A stretch of 64,000 nucleotides of DNA from Paraspadella gotoi (lineage: Eukaryota; Chaetognatha). The stretch is taken from assembly GCA_051294375.1 (NCBI GenBank), contig CM119267.1, positions 17,152,606 through 17,216,605 on the forward strand. Reading direction: 5' to 3'. Every line of letters begins with the position of its first letter. The first letter of the stretch is position 1. The position numbers and the translations under genes are program-made. Below are positions 22,743-35,101 of this stretch, one piece after another. The notes beneath the pieces were generated by a model. That model searched no databases. It had not been told where the DNA came from and was given only the letters and a program-made list of their open reading frames with translations.

Positions 22743-24244
22743 ATGAAGCCCTTAATGCTGCACGGACACGAGAGATCGATCACACAGATCAAGTACAATC
22801 TAGAAGGAGACCTCTTGTTTTCTACAGCCAAGGTAATGATTAATTTTTTTTTGACCGATAGTTGAACCAGATCCGTCTTACTTAATCAAGCGAGCGAACT
22901 TTTTACATTCAAGGACAATCAGCCGAACGTCTGGTTTTGTATTAATGGCGAACGATTAGGGACCTACAGGGGTCACGGCGGAGCGGTATGGTGTCTCGAC
23001 GTCAATTACGATACAACCAAAGTCCTCACAGGTCGTTTTTTCAATGAATTACTTTTTATCCCCATTTATGTACTTGCATAAATCGACTTATTTTTGATAT
23101 GGACCTTTCAACTCATCAGGAAGTGCCGACAACACATGTCGGATTTGGGACGCCGAGACTGGCGTTCAGCAACATCAACTCGATACTAACACAGCCGTTA
23201 GAACCTGCGGCTTTTCCTATGGTGGACAGCTTCTATTCTTGAGCACTGACAAAGCTATGGGTCACCCCTGCGAAATTCAGGTCCGAATATATAAAATTTG
23301 AATAAAAAACAAAAACAAAATAAATAATTCAACACCTAATACTAGGTTTTCGATCTGAGAGATGAGATAAAGCTGGACAAACAAACTCCTATCGTCAAAT
23401 TTCCCATCACCACTCCTAAGATCACGTGTAAGTTGATGCGGATAGCCATCGTCTTAATCTTGATTCATTGATTTATTACCTTATGCCTATCTTCCACAGC
23501 GGCCCTTTGGGGAGAAATGGATCAGACTGTGATCGCGGGTCACGATGACGGAGAAATCTGCCACTACGACATGAAGACGCATTCCAAGACTTACTCCTCC
23601 AAGGATCACACTAAAACCATTTCCGACCTTCAGATTAGCCACGACAGTAAGTTTATTTTTGTCGCCATCTTTCTTACAATCTATTATGCTTTTTAACTAG
23701 GATTTATCTTTTCCCAGGGACGATGCTCATATCATCGTCGAAAGATTTCACAGCGCGACTCTTCGACGCCAAAACGTTAGAACCCATGAAGGTGATTCTA
23801 GTTCTGGATTGAATTCCAACAAAATATTTATCGCTGCATTCTTCGACCTACAGATCTACAAAACGGAGCGTCCCGTGAATTCGGCAGCGATTTCCCCGAT
23901 CCGAGAGCACGTGGTTCTGGGCGGTGGACAAGAAGCCATGGACGTGACGACCACTTCTACCAGAATCGGAAAGTTCGACGCCCGATTCTTTCACACGATC
24001 TTCGAAGAAGAGTTCGGCAGGGTCAAGGTGACGGCGAAGGGGAACTATGGGTCGAAGGGCTCGTAATGGTCAACCAACTGATTTTCATTTGAACTTTTGA
24101 TCTCGTATTCAGGGTCATTTCGGTCCTATCAACTCCGTCGCTTTCCACCCCGACGGAAAGAGCTTCTCCACGGGCGGCGAGGACGGTTACGTTAGGATTC
24201 AACAGTTCGACCCGAGCTATTTCGACTTCGAATTAGACTTTTGA
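22743..24244 (+). CDS. EIF3I: Eukaryotic translation initiation factor 3 subunit I
   Basis: Eight exons (22743-22832, 22914-23031, 23120-23280, 23346-23427, 23500-23646, 23718-23791, 23854-24027, 24113-24244) give exactly 325 residues, as in human. WD40 repeats run throughout: [41 protein letters not shown]. The C-terminus is nearly invariant in the family ([50 protein letters not shown]). eIF3i is a beta-propeller in the b-g-i module of eIF3 acting in cytosolic initiation. Its ATG is 98 bp after the EXOSC3 stop, and a TTTTACTTTTTTCGATAG acceptor-like site ends at 22710. Confidence 0.98.
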
Positions 24245-24838
24245 ATGGAGCATTGTCTCGTCCGCTCTGCGTTGGCGGCTTCATCCGGAATTTTTCTCAA
24301 GAATAGAAAAATTAAACTTTTTTGTATTAGTATCAGATAGCTCCAGTGATGACAACGGGTTTATGATTTGAGTTGTGGCAAATTACGGTCTAAATTGGAT
24401 AAAGAAATTTTAGATTTTTTGCGATATTATTTCTTGTATTAGTATACGGAACCACCTAATTTTTAATATTTGAATTTAATTTAGACCTATTTTTTAAAGG
24501 TATTTGCTTCAGTCGATTAACCAGTTGCCATTTGTTAATTGAATTTAATCTAAATCGAGAATTCTGACAGTACATAGCTTCAAGCTTTTACTTATCCTCT
24601 CATTCTTTTTCCTTGTTTTATTTTACAGGTAGTCTTTCTATTGCCTTCGTTTGTTGTGACCCTCTTTTTTAATGCCGTTCTTGAGAAATACGAACAATGC
24701 AATGAAGCTGCTCCCAAATAAAAAATGTAAAGTTTTTTGAGCCACGTTCGTCGTTGCTATGGCGAAAACGCATCAACGAAAGGCGAAACCAGCATAGATT
24801 TTGGCCTCCGGAATTGCGTCAGGCGAATAGACTTCAAA
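24245..24838. other. Spacer between EIF3I and NADK, nothing recognised
   Basis: AT-rich DNA without coding exons or repeats that I can identify. An ATTGCGTCAG acceptor-like site lies about 18 bp before the NADK ATG. Confidence 0.55.
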
Positions 24839-27806
24839 ATGGACGAGGCCGTTGACAAACATCCGCATACCAAACTCGACGAAGTGAGGAAAAGGTAACA
24901 CATTTTAAGTGTCGTCGTAAAATATACGCTGCTAATGACGGGGTCATGTTAGTCAAAACTTTTTTGCTTTCATCCCGCAGAAGCCGGACACGCCGAGGTG
25001 GTAGCGATTCGGAGCTCGATGGAGATTCCAGTTTCAGTCTCGGGATGGCAGAGCAAATACTTCGCTCTTCCCCTGATAGGGTCAAGTCTCAAGTTTCTTT
25101 TGACTTGAAGATGAGGTACGTTCGCTTTAATTTTGTTCTGTCGTCAAGTTAAAATGAAGAATTAGATTACCTGCTTTATGATCCCATTTTTCTTCTTAAC
25201 TTATTACAAATTGAATAATTCCCAAAATAAAATTACTTCATAGAAGTTCAGAAGAACCGCAATCTTCAGTTGGAATGACGACCTTGATGGACGTAACCAC
25301 GGTGAAGACGAACGGACCGAACTCGAATGACAGGTATTTCGAGTTTAAAACGAAGCAACCGGTTGAAGTTAAACTGAAAATTGTTTTTTCTATTGGCGAC
25401 GTTTTTATTTAATTTTTTTTATTATTAATTCAGAGATCGAGATTTGCGACACATTGGTAAGAGCGAGTCCTGCCTCGAAGTTTTTAACGAGGTCGATTCC
25501 AACGCCTACCGAGGTCGAGCCACGTCTTATTCGTCCGACGTTTCGCCCGTTTTGATTCATCCCGACCGAACCAGTACAGGTAAGAGTACACCTCTTTTCG
25601 ACTTTTAATGTATTGGGGAGGACGTCAAAGACTTTTACTTAACCATTTACGACATTTAACGTGAAATGAGAGTTTTTAATAAAATTAGAGAACGGTGTAG
25701 AGATAAAATTTTTTTTAGAGTTCGGAGAAGCCTGGGGACGAAACTTCAAAGCTTGACAGTAATGTGGGGTCACGAGAGTTCATTTTCAATTCTTTTTTTT
25801 TTCATAAAAATCGAAGTTTTTGATCGACAGATGCTCAAAACGCCAGAATAAAGGATTTCGCGAAGAAGCGCTCACGCTCATTGTGTGCTCCTAGTCCCAG
25901 GATTGACTTTGGGCCGAAAGCCTCCATCATGAAATCTTGCTTAGGCTTTTATACCATGCAGGTGATTTAGCTTGAGATTGTTAAGGTTTCGTCAATGTTA
26001 CATTTCACAAGTATTATTAGCTGCCTTTTTTTGCCTTAATTGCCCTCGGTAGGATCCTTCAACGTTGAGATTAAATTGGGAAGTGGAGCCGGAGTCGGTG
26101 CTGGTGATCAAGAAACACTTGGACAACTCTATCATTTCCCTCTTTAAAGAAGTGCTTCATTTTCTCGTGGTGGAAAAGAAGTTGACAGTCTTCGTTGAAG
26201 AGTCGGTCGTTGAGGTATGCGGCGATTTTAAAACATTTAGTATTATCCAAAATCCCCTCGAAAATAATGTTTGCTCTCAGGACAACCTCGGCCAAGACCC
26301 TTCCTTCTCCAACATCAAAGACCAAATATCTTTGTTTTCGTCATCGATGGATTTGACGGATAAGATCGACTTGATCATTTGCATGGGGGGCGATGGCACT
26401 CTGCTTCATGCTAGCTCTATTTTCCAGAACAGCGTTCCACCTGTCCTCTCCTTCCACTGTGGTATGACTCCTTTCCATTTTTGGTTAGCGCAACTTTTTT
26501 TTTCCATTTTCAGTATAGAATTTTTTTTCCCCCTTTTTCTCAGGATCGTTGGGATTCCTAATGCCCTTCGACGTTTCCAACTTTCGATCGGACATCAATC
26601 GGACGCTGCGCGGAAACGTTCCCTTGATCCTTCGCTCCCGCCTCAAAGGAATGATGATTAAAAAAAGCGAGGTAGCGCCGTCGCCGCAGCATCGACAGCA
26701 TCTACTTCCTCCGTCTCCGGAGACGCCGACGCCGGAGGACAGCGCGGAGGAGCGCCCTCGGTCGACGAAGCACGTGGCGTTTAGCCACAACGCCGACAAC
26801 GCGGGCCTTGCCGAGTCGAAGAACTGGTTTCTCGTTTTGAACGAGATCGTGATTGATCGGGGGAATTCTGCCTACATATCCAACGTCGATTTATACCTCA
26901 ATGGGAGATTAATTACCAGAGTTCAGGTGCGGATTTTCCGATTTATTATGGACCAGATACAAACTACAAAGTTTATGACATCAGTTTATTTAACATTACA
27001 GGGTGACGGGTTGATAATTTCCACTCCGACTGGAAGCACAGCGTACGCCTTGGCGGCGGGGTCATCCATGGTTCATCCCTCAGTGCAATCTATCCTCATC
27101 ACGCCGATCTGTCCGCATTCCCTTTCCTTTCGTCCAATATCTGGTGAGTTTCCCCGCTTCCTTGGCTGGTGAAAGATTTCTTTCCTCGCGCAATTTCCTG
27201 TCCTTAGTTCCCGCCGGAGTGGAGTTGAAGGTCATGCTGAGCCCCGAAGCGCGAAACTCGGCCTGGGTTTCCTTCGACGGTCGAAGTCGTCAGGAGTTGA
27301 CCCACGGGGACGTATTACGTATTACAACCTCGGTTCACCCTTTCCCCTGCATCTCAAAATCAGGTTGGATCTTAGAACCTCGCCTTTTTTTGGTTTTATC
27401 GGTCTAATTTAATGACATCGTTCCTGTCTTGTTTCTATGATAATAAATACACGATGCTCACAGGGCTGAAAGGGAAAACAATAATATAAATAGACAATGT
27501 TTAATAATAACATGTATCGGTAAGTTTAGAGTCTTTGAGATTGTCCATGATATTGTCTCCATCACTGTCTCGCTAATACGCAGACCAATTGCACGACTGG
27601 TTCGAATCCTTAGCGAATTGCCTTCATTGGAACGTTCGACAAACTCAAAACAGATTCGACTTGGGTCCAGGAGGAAATGGATTACCGGGTTCCACGAGGT
27701 AAATACTTCCGTTTTATTTCGCTCTTTAAATTCTTCGTTAAGATATCGACCCCTTCCCATTTCACTTAGCAGCGGCTCCAGTTTGGATTCCGTGCATCTC
27801 TCTTAA
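24839..27806 (+). CDS. NADK: NAD kinase
   Basis: Twelve exons from 24839-24894 to 27770-27806 give about 577 residues. The first five exons encode a Ser/Arg-rich regulatory region with a [11 protein letters not shown] motif like the phosphorylated N-terminus of animal NADK, then FGPKASIM. The catalytic domain has [13 protein letters not shown], the diagnostic GGDGT ([15 protein letters not shown]), [48 protein letters not shown] and [17 protein letters not shown]. It phosphorylates NAD to NADP in the cytosol with ATP. A Pro/Ser/Glu-rich insert of about 50 residues sits between [11 protein letters not shown] and NWFLVLNE, where vertebrates have a shorter variable loop. The C-terminus has [14 protein letters not shown] and a Ser-rich end. 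Confidence 0.95.
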
Positions 27807-28504
27807 ACTTTCTCTTCCACCGAACGCCGAGACGACGACACGCGGATTTCCGCGGCTCTGCCAGGGCCGCGATTTTTGCTTTAATATTAATTTTCTAAAA
27901 TAGTTCATGAATTTTGATATTTTATGGTTGGCATTAGTATTTATTATAGCGCGGGAAGATGTTAAGTCTCTGTCTTATGTAGGCGCGTTCGCTTTATTAC
28001 CCACGATTCTCTTGTGATCATGGTAGAAGTAGAAACGATAAACAAACTGTTAGATATATATATCTTCCATCTGATTTTTAATCCGATAGCCTCTTTGTTT
28101 TTATCTACTTTTTATATCTTTATACATTTTCAATCTATTTTACATTGTTATTGGCAGCTGAATATTGTTTTCTTTAAATATAAAGCTGAAACTTCTATTC
28201 TTTCCCCTTTTGACTACAGTACAATAAGTGGTGATATTGAAGTATTGTATTTTTTGATTTTCCTATTTTTCATGATAATTATCATGAAATTTTTTTTCTT
28301 GGCTTAGAATTTTATTCGGTCTTGTTGATTCATCGCGTCGTTACTTAATATCTGACATGAACTATTTTTCTGGGATTTTTGATTGTTTTTTACAGTGAAC
28401 ACCAGTTATATCCTCTCCTAGTCAAGACGGTATTTTTTTACTTCTATTGGCTTCGTTTCAGAAAAACTTCTAGTTAAAAATTTATCTTGACTCGACGCGG
28501 TGTA
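27807..28504. other. Spacer between NADK and CDK2AP, nothing recognised
   Basis: T-rich DNA. A GGCTTCGTTTCAG acceptor-like site ends near 28460, about 45 bp before the next ATG. Confidence 0.55.
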
Positions 28505-29463
28505 ATGTCGGCCAGCAACAGCTCACCCGGAACTCCCCGCTTGGCTCCGTCGCCGGCATTGCTGACTGATCGGCATGGGGATCGACACGGCGATCGCCAT
28601 GGCGATCGTCATGGCGATCGTCACGGTGATAGACACGCGGATCGTCATGCCGACCGTCACCACATGGAGCGATTGTCGCAATCGCACAACAGTTACGCCA
28701 ATGCCAACGGGGGAAATATTCATCCCGCTCTGCTTGCCGCCGCTGTTCAGAATCGAAGCAACGCGGGATCGCCGGCGATGTCCGCCAGCTTGTCGAGACA
28801 GTTGAGTCGTGACAAGTTTTCTACTTAGAGATTTTTGTCTGGAAGAAAATTAAGTGGCTTGCTACTTGCCGTTCAAAATTAAGCGAATTTCTTGCCTTTA
28901 TCAAATTATTTTTTTAATTGTTCTTATTTTTAGGTTGTCCTCGTCAAGTCTAACTTCTCAGCAACTATCGGCGCCTTACGCCGCCGCCGCTTTGGCAGCT
29001 GCATCACCTGGTTTAGGTCCGTCTAGTGACACTATGTATTCATATATCAAAGTAAATTATTCTACCAAAAATATTTAAATAATTTATCAGCCGCCGGGAG
29101 TTTGTTTGGTTCCCAAGTTGGCGCTCTTTCCGGATCATTGGGCATTCAGGGAACCACCCCAACTAATCAACACGGCCAACCTGCCCAGAGCAAATACGGA
29201 CAGGTGATGACCGAGATGTGTTTGCGATAATTTTGATATTCAAAGAAAACTTTGCCCTCTCGTTACTACGTACATTGTGTTTAACATGTACTAAATTCCT
29301 TATTTAACAGCTCCTCAGTGTCATCGAAGACATGGGAAAGGACATTAGACCAACTTACGCTTGTAGCAAATCTTCTGCCGAGAGACTCAAACGTGGAATC
29401 ATTCACGCGAGAATTCTCGTCCGGGAATGCTTAATGGAGATCGAGAGAAGTTCCAGGACGTGA
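28505..29463 (+). CDS. CDK2AP1: CDK2-associated protein (DOC-1 family) with DRHG repeats
   Basis: Exons 28505-28800, 28934-29010, 29091-29203 and 29311-29463 give 212 residues, about twice the human CDK2AP1/2 length. The last exon is the family domain: [40 protein letters not shown]. In vertebrates these small proteins associate with CDK2 and are subunits of the NuRD chromatin complex. The long N-terminus is unusual. It has a Ser/Pro start, then eight DRHG/DRHA units from a 12-bp tandem DNA repeat (about 28565-28670), then Ala/Ser/Gly-rich sequence. The first donor is GTTGAG (after 28800), chosen because it alone keeps phase with the second exon. The paralogue (1 or 2) cannot be decided. Confidence 0.9.
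28565..28670 (+). repeat. 12-bp in-frame tandem repeat coding for Asp-Arg-His-Gly
   Basis: About eight units of consensus GATCGNCATGGC lie in frame in CDK2AP exon 1. The last three units are changed to encode Ala or His in the fourth position. Confidence 0.9.
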
Positions 29464-30178
29464 AAGGATTTGACTGCGCATGTTGTATTTTGTAGTCTCA
29501 CAACCTTCATCCATTGAGAGTTAAAAAGGAATTCTGAACTTCTCCTCCTTTTTTCTTATTTTAAACATAAATTTATTGAATTTGAAATTTAGAATTAGAT
29601 TTCATTGATATTCCGTGCTCATTACTTGAATTTCTTTGCGGAAAAATTTTTTTTCGATTTTCAGTAAATGTATTCATTGTATTTTCTGAAGGCGAATTCA
29701 AAGTGAAAGATATTTCTCGAATTTCTTTCCTTTTATTTTCTCTGTTCACCGAATTAAGCGTATTCAATCGAAGGAGAATCATCTTGAAATCTTAACATAA
29801 AACTCGCCTAGTGCTAGTGTGGTAAGTGAAAGTGAATGTGCCACAGATACTTTGCGATTGCGCGGGATAATGAAGGGTTCTTTTTCGATCATTTCTGTGC
29901 GGATTGTGATGGTTGCTTTTGTTGCCCAAACATTTAATCTTCTGTTTGACGACAAAAAACCTAACACTGACGAGGAAAGTACGAGAACGTCATCAGCAAG
30001 GATTTTTGATTACATTAACTATTTAATACTATATCTTTAAGTTTACCATCCAAAAAACTATTCAGTAATTGATTTAAGCGAGTCCGTCGTATGTTTTATA
30101 TAATTTTGAGTAGACTTTTTTTTCTCTTTAGATAGTATCTAGATATCGTCATAGTTTGTCAAGTGGACACAAACTAAA
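29464..30178. other. Spacer between CDK2AP and the R3H-domain gene
   Basis: AT-rich. It contains one 56-codon ORF from ATG 29870 with a hydrophobic stretch but no family or splice support, so no gene is called. Confidence 0.5.
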
Positions 30179-31627
30179 ATGGGAGTTCCTAAGCAAATGT
30201 ATAATCATGTCGCTGATGGGAGCGGAGATTTTCCACCAACTATTGGCGGTTAGAAAATATTTTTAAATTAAGTTAAAATGAATTAAGTAAAATTATTATT
30301 ATAAATTAAAACGTCATTGACTAAGTCATGTATAATACGTGAACATTTTTAGATGGCGCCTCAGACGTGGAAGACGCATTGATCGCGCCAAGTGAAGCCG
30401 GAAGTTCGGCGCCAGTCTCTCGCGATGTTTCGCCCTTCCCTCCGGCTCCTATTTTAGCCGCGCCGAGGAGGAGAGTCAGACCCAATCGTAACCTCGTTAG
30501 TGTGAGAATATTAAGTTTAGGCTACAAACAAACAAAGAGGCGATTTATTTCGATCATCAGCAAAATCGGGGATAAAGTTTAAGAAAGATCGTTGAACTCT
30601 CCTCAGTCTAAACCCATCGACGTTCGCGGACTCAGCGATCGACGGGTCGGGGTCCGCGCTGTGAGAAGAAAGCAGAACAACCAATTCTTGTTGACGCTAA
30701 TCGAAGAAGAGGAAGAGGGGCTGCCGGAGCTGAGGGAGCGATCCGGCGAAACTCCCTTCACCAAACTTTTTACCGAGGAGAAGAGCATGATGGCGTGGAG
30801 CGATTTCATCTCGATGTCGGAGGAACGACAGCGGGAATATCTCGAGCGTCTCGATGAAAGAGACGAAGATGCGGATATAAGGTGAAGGAATGTTTAAAAC
30901 TTTCTCGATTTTAATATACTGAGACTACCTGGTTGCACATTGCCATCCTGACCCGCAGTGGTTCCTCTTCTTCGGGCGATGGCGATTGGGAGCTTCTCGA
31001 TGGCCCATCTGTCTCGTCCCCAGATGCCTCGTCGCAAGATGACTCGTCGCGCGACGCTCGACGTCTGCATCCGGCGTCCGAATCGACCACGGCGGCGGAG
31101 GTTGCTTTCGCGTCGCCGGAAGCTTGTTTTCAACGCGTGGAGATGCGCTTTAGGGGCATGTTGCAGAAAAGGCATTTTCCGTTGGGGATTCTCGCATCTT
31201 TAGAAGAGGACCTGACTGAGTTTTTCAGGTCGGCGATGCGAATAAGTTATTTCGTTGCGTATTGAATTTAGCGCGTTTACAACTCTCCGATTTTGTTGTC
31301 CGTTCAGCGAATGTCCTCGATCCGTTTGGGTGTCCCGACTCAGTTCCAGTTACGAGCGACTTCTGCTTCACGCCCTTTGTCAGTATTTGGATCTGAAGTC
31401 ATCATCGTTCGACCGCGCGAAGGCTCGTCACACTCAGGTTTTTTTGGGTCAATACCGTATTGGCAAAGACTTTCAATTCTTCAATTGTCTCTCGTGTCAC
31501 TCGTTGGCAGGTGGAGAACCAAAACTTGGCCTTTAGTCCTCCAAAAAAAACATTGTGCCAACATCTGGAGGACATGAAAAAAATGAAGAGCCAGAAAAAA
31601 GAAACGATTACGAGTCACGAGGAGTGA
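30179..31627 (+). CDS. R3HDM4: R3H domain protein, R3HDM4-like
   Basis: Exons 30179-30248, 30353-30495, 30607-30881, 30959-31228, 31308-31437 and 31511-31627 join in frame to 334 residues. The N-terminal half is Pro/Ser/Glu-rich with a RRKQNNQFLLTLIEEEEEGL segment. An acidic Ser-rich linker follows. Near the C-terminus an R3H-like core is visible, SSYERLLLHALCQYLDL, with the Arg-x3-His spacing that names the domain. It is preceded by PLGILASLEEDLTEFF and followed by a Lys-rich end. R3H domains bind single-stranded nucleic acid; the cellular role of R3HDM4 is unknown. I prefer ATG 30179 because it opens a phase-consistent exon. The family name is from recalled similarity and less sure than the domain. 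Confidence 0.62.
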
Positions 31628-34600
31628 ATTTTTTATTTTTTATTTTTCTTTACATAAGTATATTTATATCAGAGATACTTTTTTTTGCTGAAGGCCAACT
31701 AGTCCAATGTTTTTATTAGATGAATTAATGGTTTTATATATACTTAGTACATATATATATATATATATATGAATGTGTTGCTTGTGTTAATAATTAGGGC
31801 ATATAGTTTGACATATGTACATTGTACAGGCATTTTTTATGAAGATATTTTGGTCACAAACAACGGTTTTTTAGTTGTTTTTTTAGAGAGGTTTAGTTTT
31901 TTTTAAGTCTTTTGGTATAAATGAAATTTCTTATTTATGACTCATATAAAAAACATTTCGTGTTCATCAAATTTAGATGGGTTTTAAAGGAGATAAATTT
32001 GATTAATCCAAACAGCAATCGTGTCAGTTTCTTTGTCCCCATGATCGATGAATTTTGATGGCCTTGTTGTTGGTTTTACGTATATTTTACACTATTAAAG
32101 CTGTTAAAACGCTAATTTTGATGTTCACGATGATGACATAGATGCTTTCTTTTCTTTTTGAATTAAAGTGAAAGAAACCACGCTCCCTTTTAGCTTTTGA
32201 ATTGTGTTTTTTTTTGTTTTTTATTTTTATGATTTCGGTTGGACTCGCCGTTTAACTTTTAAGTTATAATGAATTTTTATACAGAGTGTACAGAATAAGG
32301 CTGGCAGAGCGGTCTTATTATAAAACCGGAGCGAACAAATGCTCTTTTGCAGATAAACACTGCTCCAGTGCTCCTCACAAGAAACTTTACCGATATCAGT
32401 TCGCGATGGTTTTGAATTGTATTTCTTTTTGGTTTTTTATTATAAACTTACTTTCTTTTGCTGCCTCAGCCTAAAATGCCGACAAATGTAAGAAATGAAA
32501 TTCGAATTCTCTCTCTTTTTAGTGAATTTGATAATAATTCTTTGTTTCGGTTGAACTACCCTTTTCTACTAAAATATAGTAAATTAGATATGTCGCTCCG
32601 CGCTTAGAAAAAAATCCGAAAGAACGAAGCAGTTTCTGATAATTTTGGTTCCTAGCAATTTTTGCACCATTAGCGCAGTAAATATTACAAAACCTATGGA
32701 TAATTTCTGAAACTGCAGTGTTTGGGCTATCCAACGCAGCCGGAACAAAGAAAATCCATAAAGATTTTGACTAAAAAATACTGAAAATAAACACGGTGCT
32801 TAGTCTAATTTCCTTTTGAATTTTTTTTTATTTTGCGATATATATATATATATATACAGCGGTCATGCACTGATTCCGATTCTGTTGGTTTTAGCCTATC
32901 TTTCAAGCACATAACGTCAAAATTTATCATCATTTTTGTTTCTTACTGTTTTTGCCAAACATTCCCTTTAAAATTATAAAAATAAAGATTAGCTAATGAA
33001 ACTACAAAGTCTTAGGTACATTTCGTTGTCGGAACAAAGAAAATTCATTGATATCATAGTCTCAAAATGGAGCCTTGAAATACCTCATTTTCTTCGTAAT
33101 TTACCCCTTCATTGATAAAGGTCTTGTATTATAATAAAAAATGAAAACAACAATTTAATCATACAGCTACATGCATTAGCGTGTTATTGAAAGATTGTAG
33201 TGGTTTTTTTGATAAAAATTGTTTATATTAATATAGCTAAGGGGCAATATGCAAAGGTTTTAATTTGCACCTGAAGACGACCACAATTTAAAAATCTGAT
33301 AAGTCTTTTAGCCCTATGTCAGTAGTTTTTAAATCAGGGGGAACAAAGTTTCATATTTAAATCATATGTTTTTTAAGGTTGCTACATGATTTTTTACTTC
33401 TTTTTTTTTTAACAAAATGATAATTATTATCCTTAGTAATTATATAAACGTTTGAGTTATAGAAAATCTTTGTTTACATAAGAAACATAATTCAATCTTT
33501 TTTCTTTCAGAATCTTTATTTTTTTATATACGGCCAAAGTATGTTTAATTTAATTTCAAAAGTTGTTATACTTTTGACTAAGATTCCGATACAGAATAAA
33601 GAAAAAATCCTTTGAAACGTTTGAGAAAAATTATAAGGAAAATATGCCCCATAATTATGGCTTTAATATGATACCATTTCATCGTTCTATCATTTTTGGT
33701 TCAAAAGATATCAAAGAAAATCAATTTTTTTATTAACAATTAAGGGGACCAAGTGACCAGGGGGGGTAAAAAGCTGAAAGCATAACGTTTGACCCTTTAA
33801 CTTAAGCTGGTTATAATTATATGATTCTTATAATATATATAATATATATAATCATTTGGGAAAGTTGTTAAAAAATTTGATATAATCAGCTAGCTTAATT
33901 TTCTTTAAAAAATTGGTAAGAAAAAAATCTTTTTCAAATTTTAAATTTTTTTTTTTAAAAAGGGTAAGATCTAATTTTAAAAAGATTTTCAGCTTTTATT
34001 AAAAAAATTTATAAGAAAAAAAACTGGGAATGAATCAAAATTTAAGGTATCAACTGATTTTATTTAAATTTTTTTTTAAAAAGATTCTGTTAATTGGATA
34101 AAAATAAATTTTTAAATATAATAAAATAAATTTTTTATAAAAATAGAATTTAGTTTTCATTTTTCTGTTTTTAAGTGAATATAAAAATAAAAAAAATATT
34201 CATTTTATAAAGTGTTTGTTCAATGAGGCTTAAACCTAAAATTGTAGCTTTGTATAATAAAAATTAAAAATTTTAAATTTAATAAAAAATACTTTTGAAT
34301 GCAAAAATAGAATAATAGATCATATACATATATAGTTAGGATCAACTAAATTTTTTTTCATAATTATTAAATTTTTGTTTCTGCTACAATAAGAGATAGT
34401 CGTTGCACGGGAAAGTGGTTAAAAAATTATTATCATCATTCAAATTATTTTGATGATAAACCCTTAAACTTATATCATTTTTATCACTGGGTCCCCTTAA
34501 GTCACTCGGTCGAAGCTAAAAATTTAAGTAGAACAAAAAAGAAAATTTAACGAACGCAAATTTGTTTTAAAAATTGGGCGTGAAAAATGACCATTTTTTG

Positions 34601-35101
34601 TAGATTATTTTTCAATTCGATTTGAAATGTTGCATCAACAATATTGACATCATTTCCTATCAGTAAATGTAAAAATATTTAAAATAACATTATAAACGAC
34701 CAAGTAACTTGCCTATATAAGTAAATTGTTCTACATTCGGGCTTTTAAGGTTTTAGGGCTGCTTGAGGTAAATGTCGCGCAATTTTATCAATATTTGGGC
34801 TTAATTGGGCAGCATAAAGAACACTGAGTTTAGTTATCCAGTATCTTCCCAACTTTATTTTGTAACCTTTACCACCCGTTAATGTAAATTACATTTAGAT
34901 GAATTCTTAACCGAGATGGCTATTTAGACGTTCTTGGCTGAGGATGACTGCGCCAATCATCAATCATCACACTTTAAGCTCCTCCTTCTCGGTGCCCTTT
35001 TTGCGACGTCTCGTTAAACCCGCGCTTCCGAATCGAGTCGCACAGCGAACGCAAAATAATAAATACGCAAAATCTCATAACTGTGTGAACCTCCTCTGAC
35101 A
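31628..35101. other. Long AT-rich spacer upstream of MGAT2
   Basis: No gene is supported. It holds AT microsatellites near 31748-31770 and 32838-32860, and a GC-richer patch at 32285-32400. A 15-mer CGGAACAAAGAAAAT occurs twice (about 32732 and 33030). The TTAA-flanked inverted-repeat element occupies 33740-34500. A GC-richer stretch from 34990 may contain the MGAT2 leader. Confidence 0.65.
33740..34500. mobile_element. TTAA-flanked inverted-repeat element (MITE-like)
   Basis: The left end reads TTAA then GGGGACCAAGTG (33744-33755); the right end reads CACTGGGTCCCC (34485-34496) then TTAA. The terminal repeats are inverted with one mismatch and both sides carry TTAA, the target duplication typical of piggyBac-type transposons. 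The 750-bp interior is AT-rich and non-coding. Confidence 0.7.

Noticed and set aside
29870-30040. Short ORF with a hydrophobic segment before the R3H gene
   Set aside because: No splice link in frame to the R3H exons, no similarity and AT-rich context; probably chance.
31628-33740. Hidden gene in the long AT-rich spacer
   Set aside because: All open frames are short, AT-driven and lack splice-phase continuity or recognisable domains on either strand.
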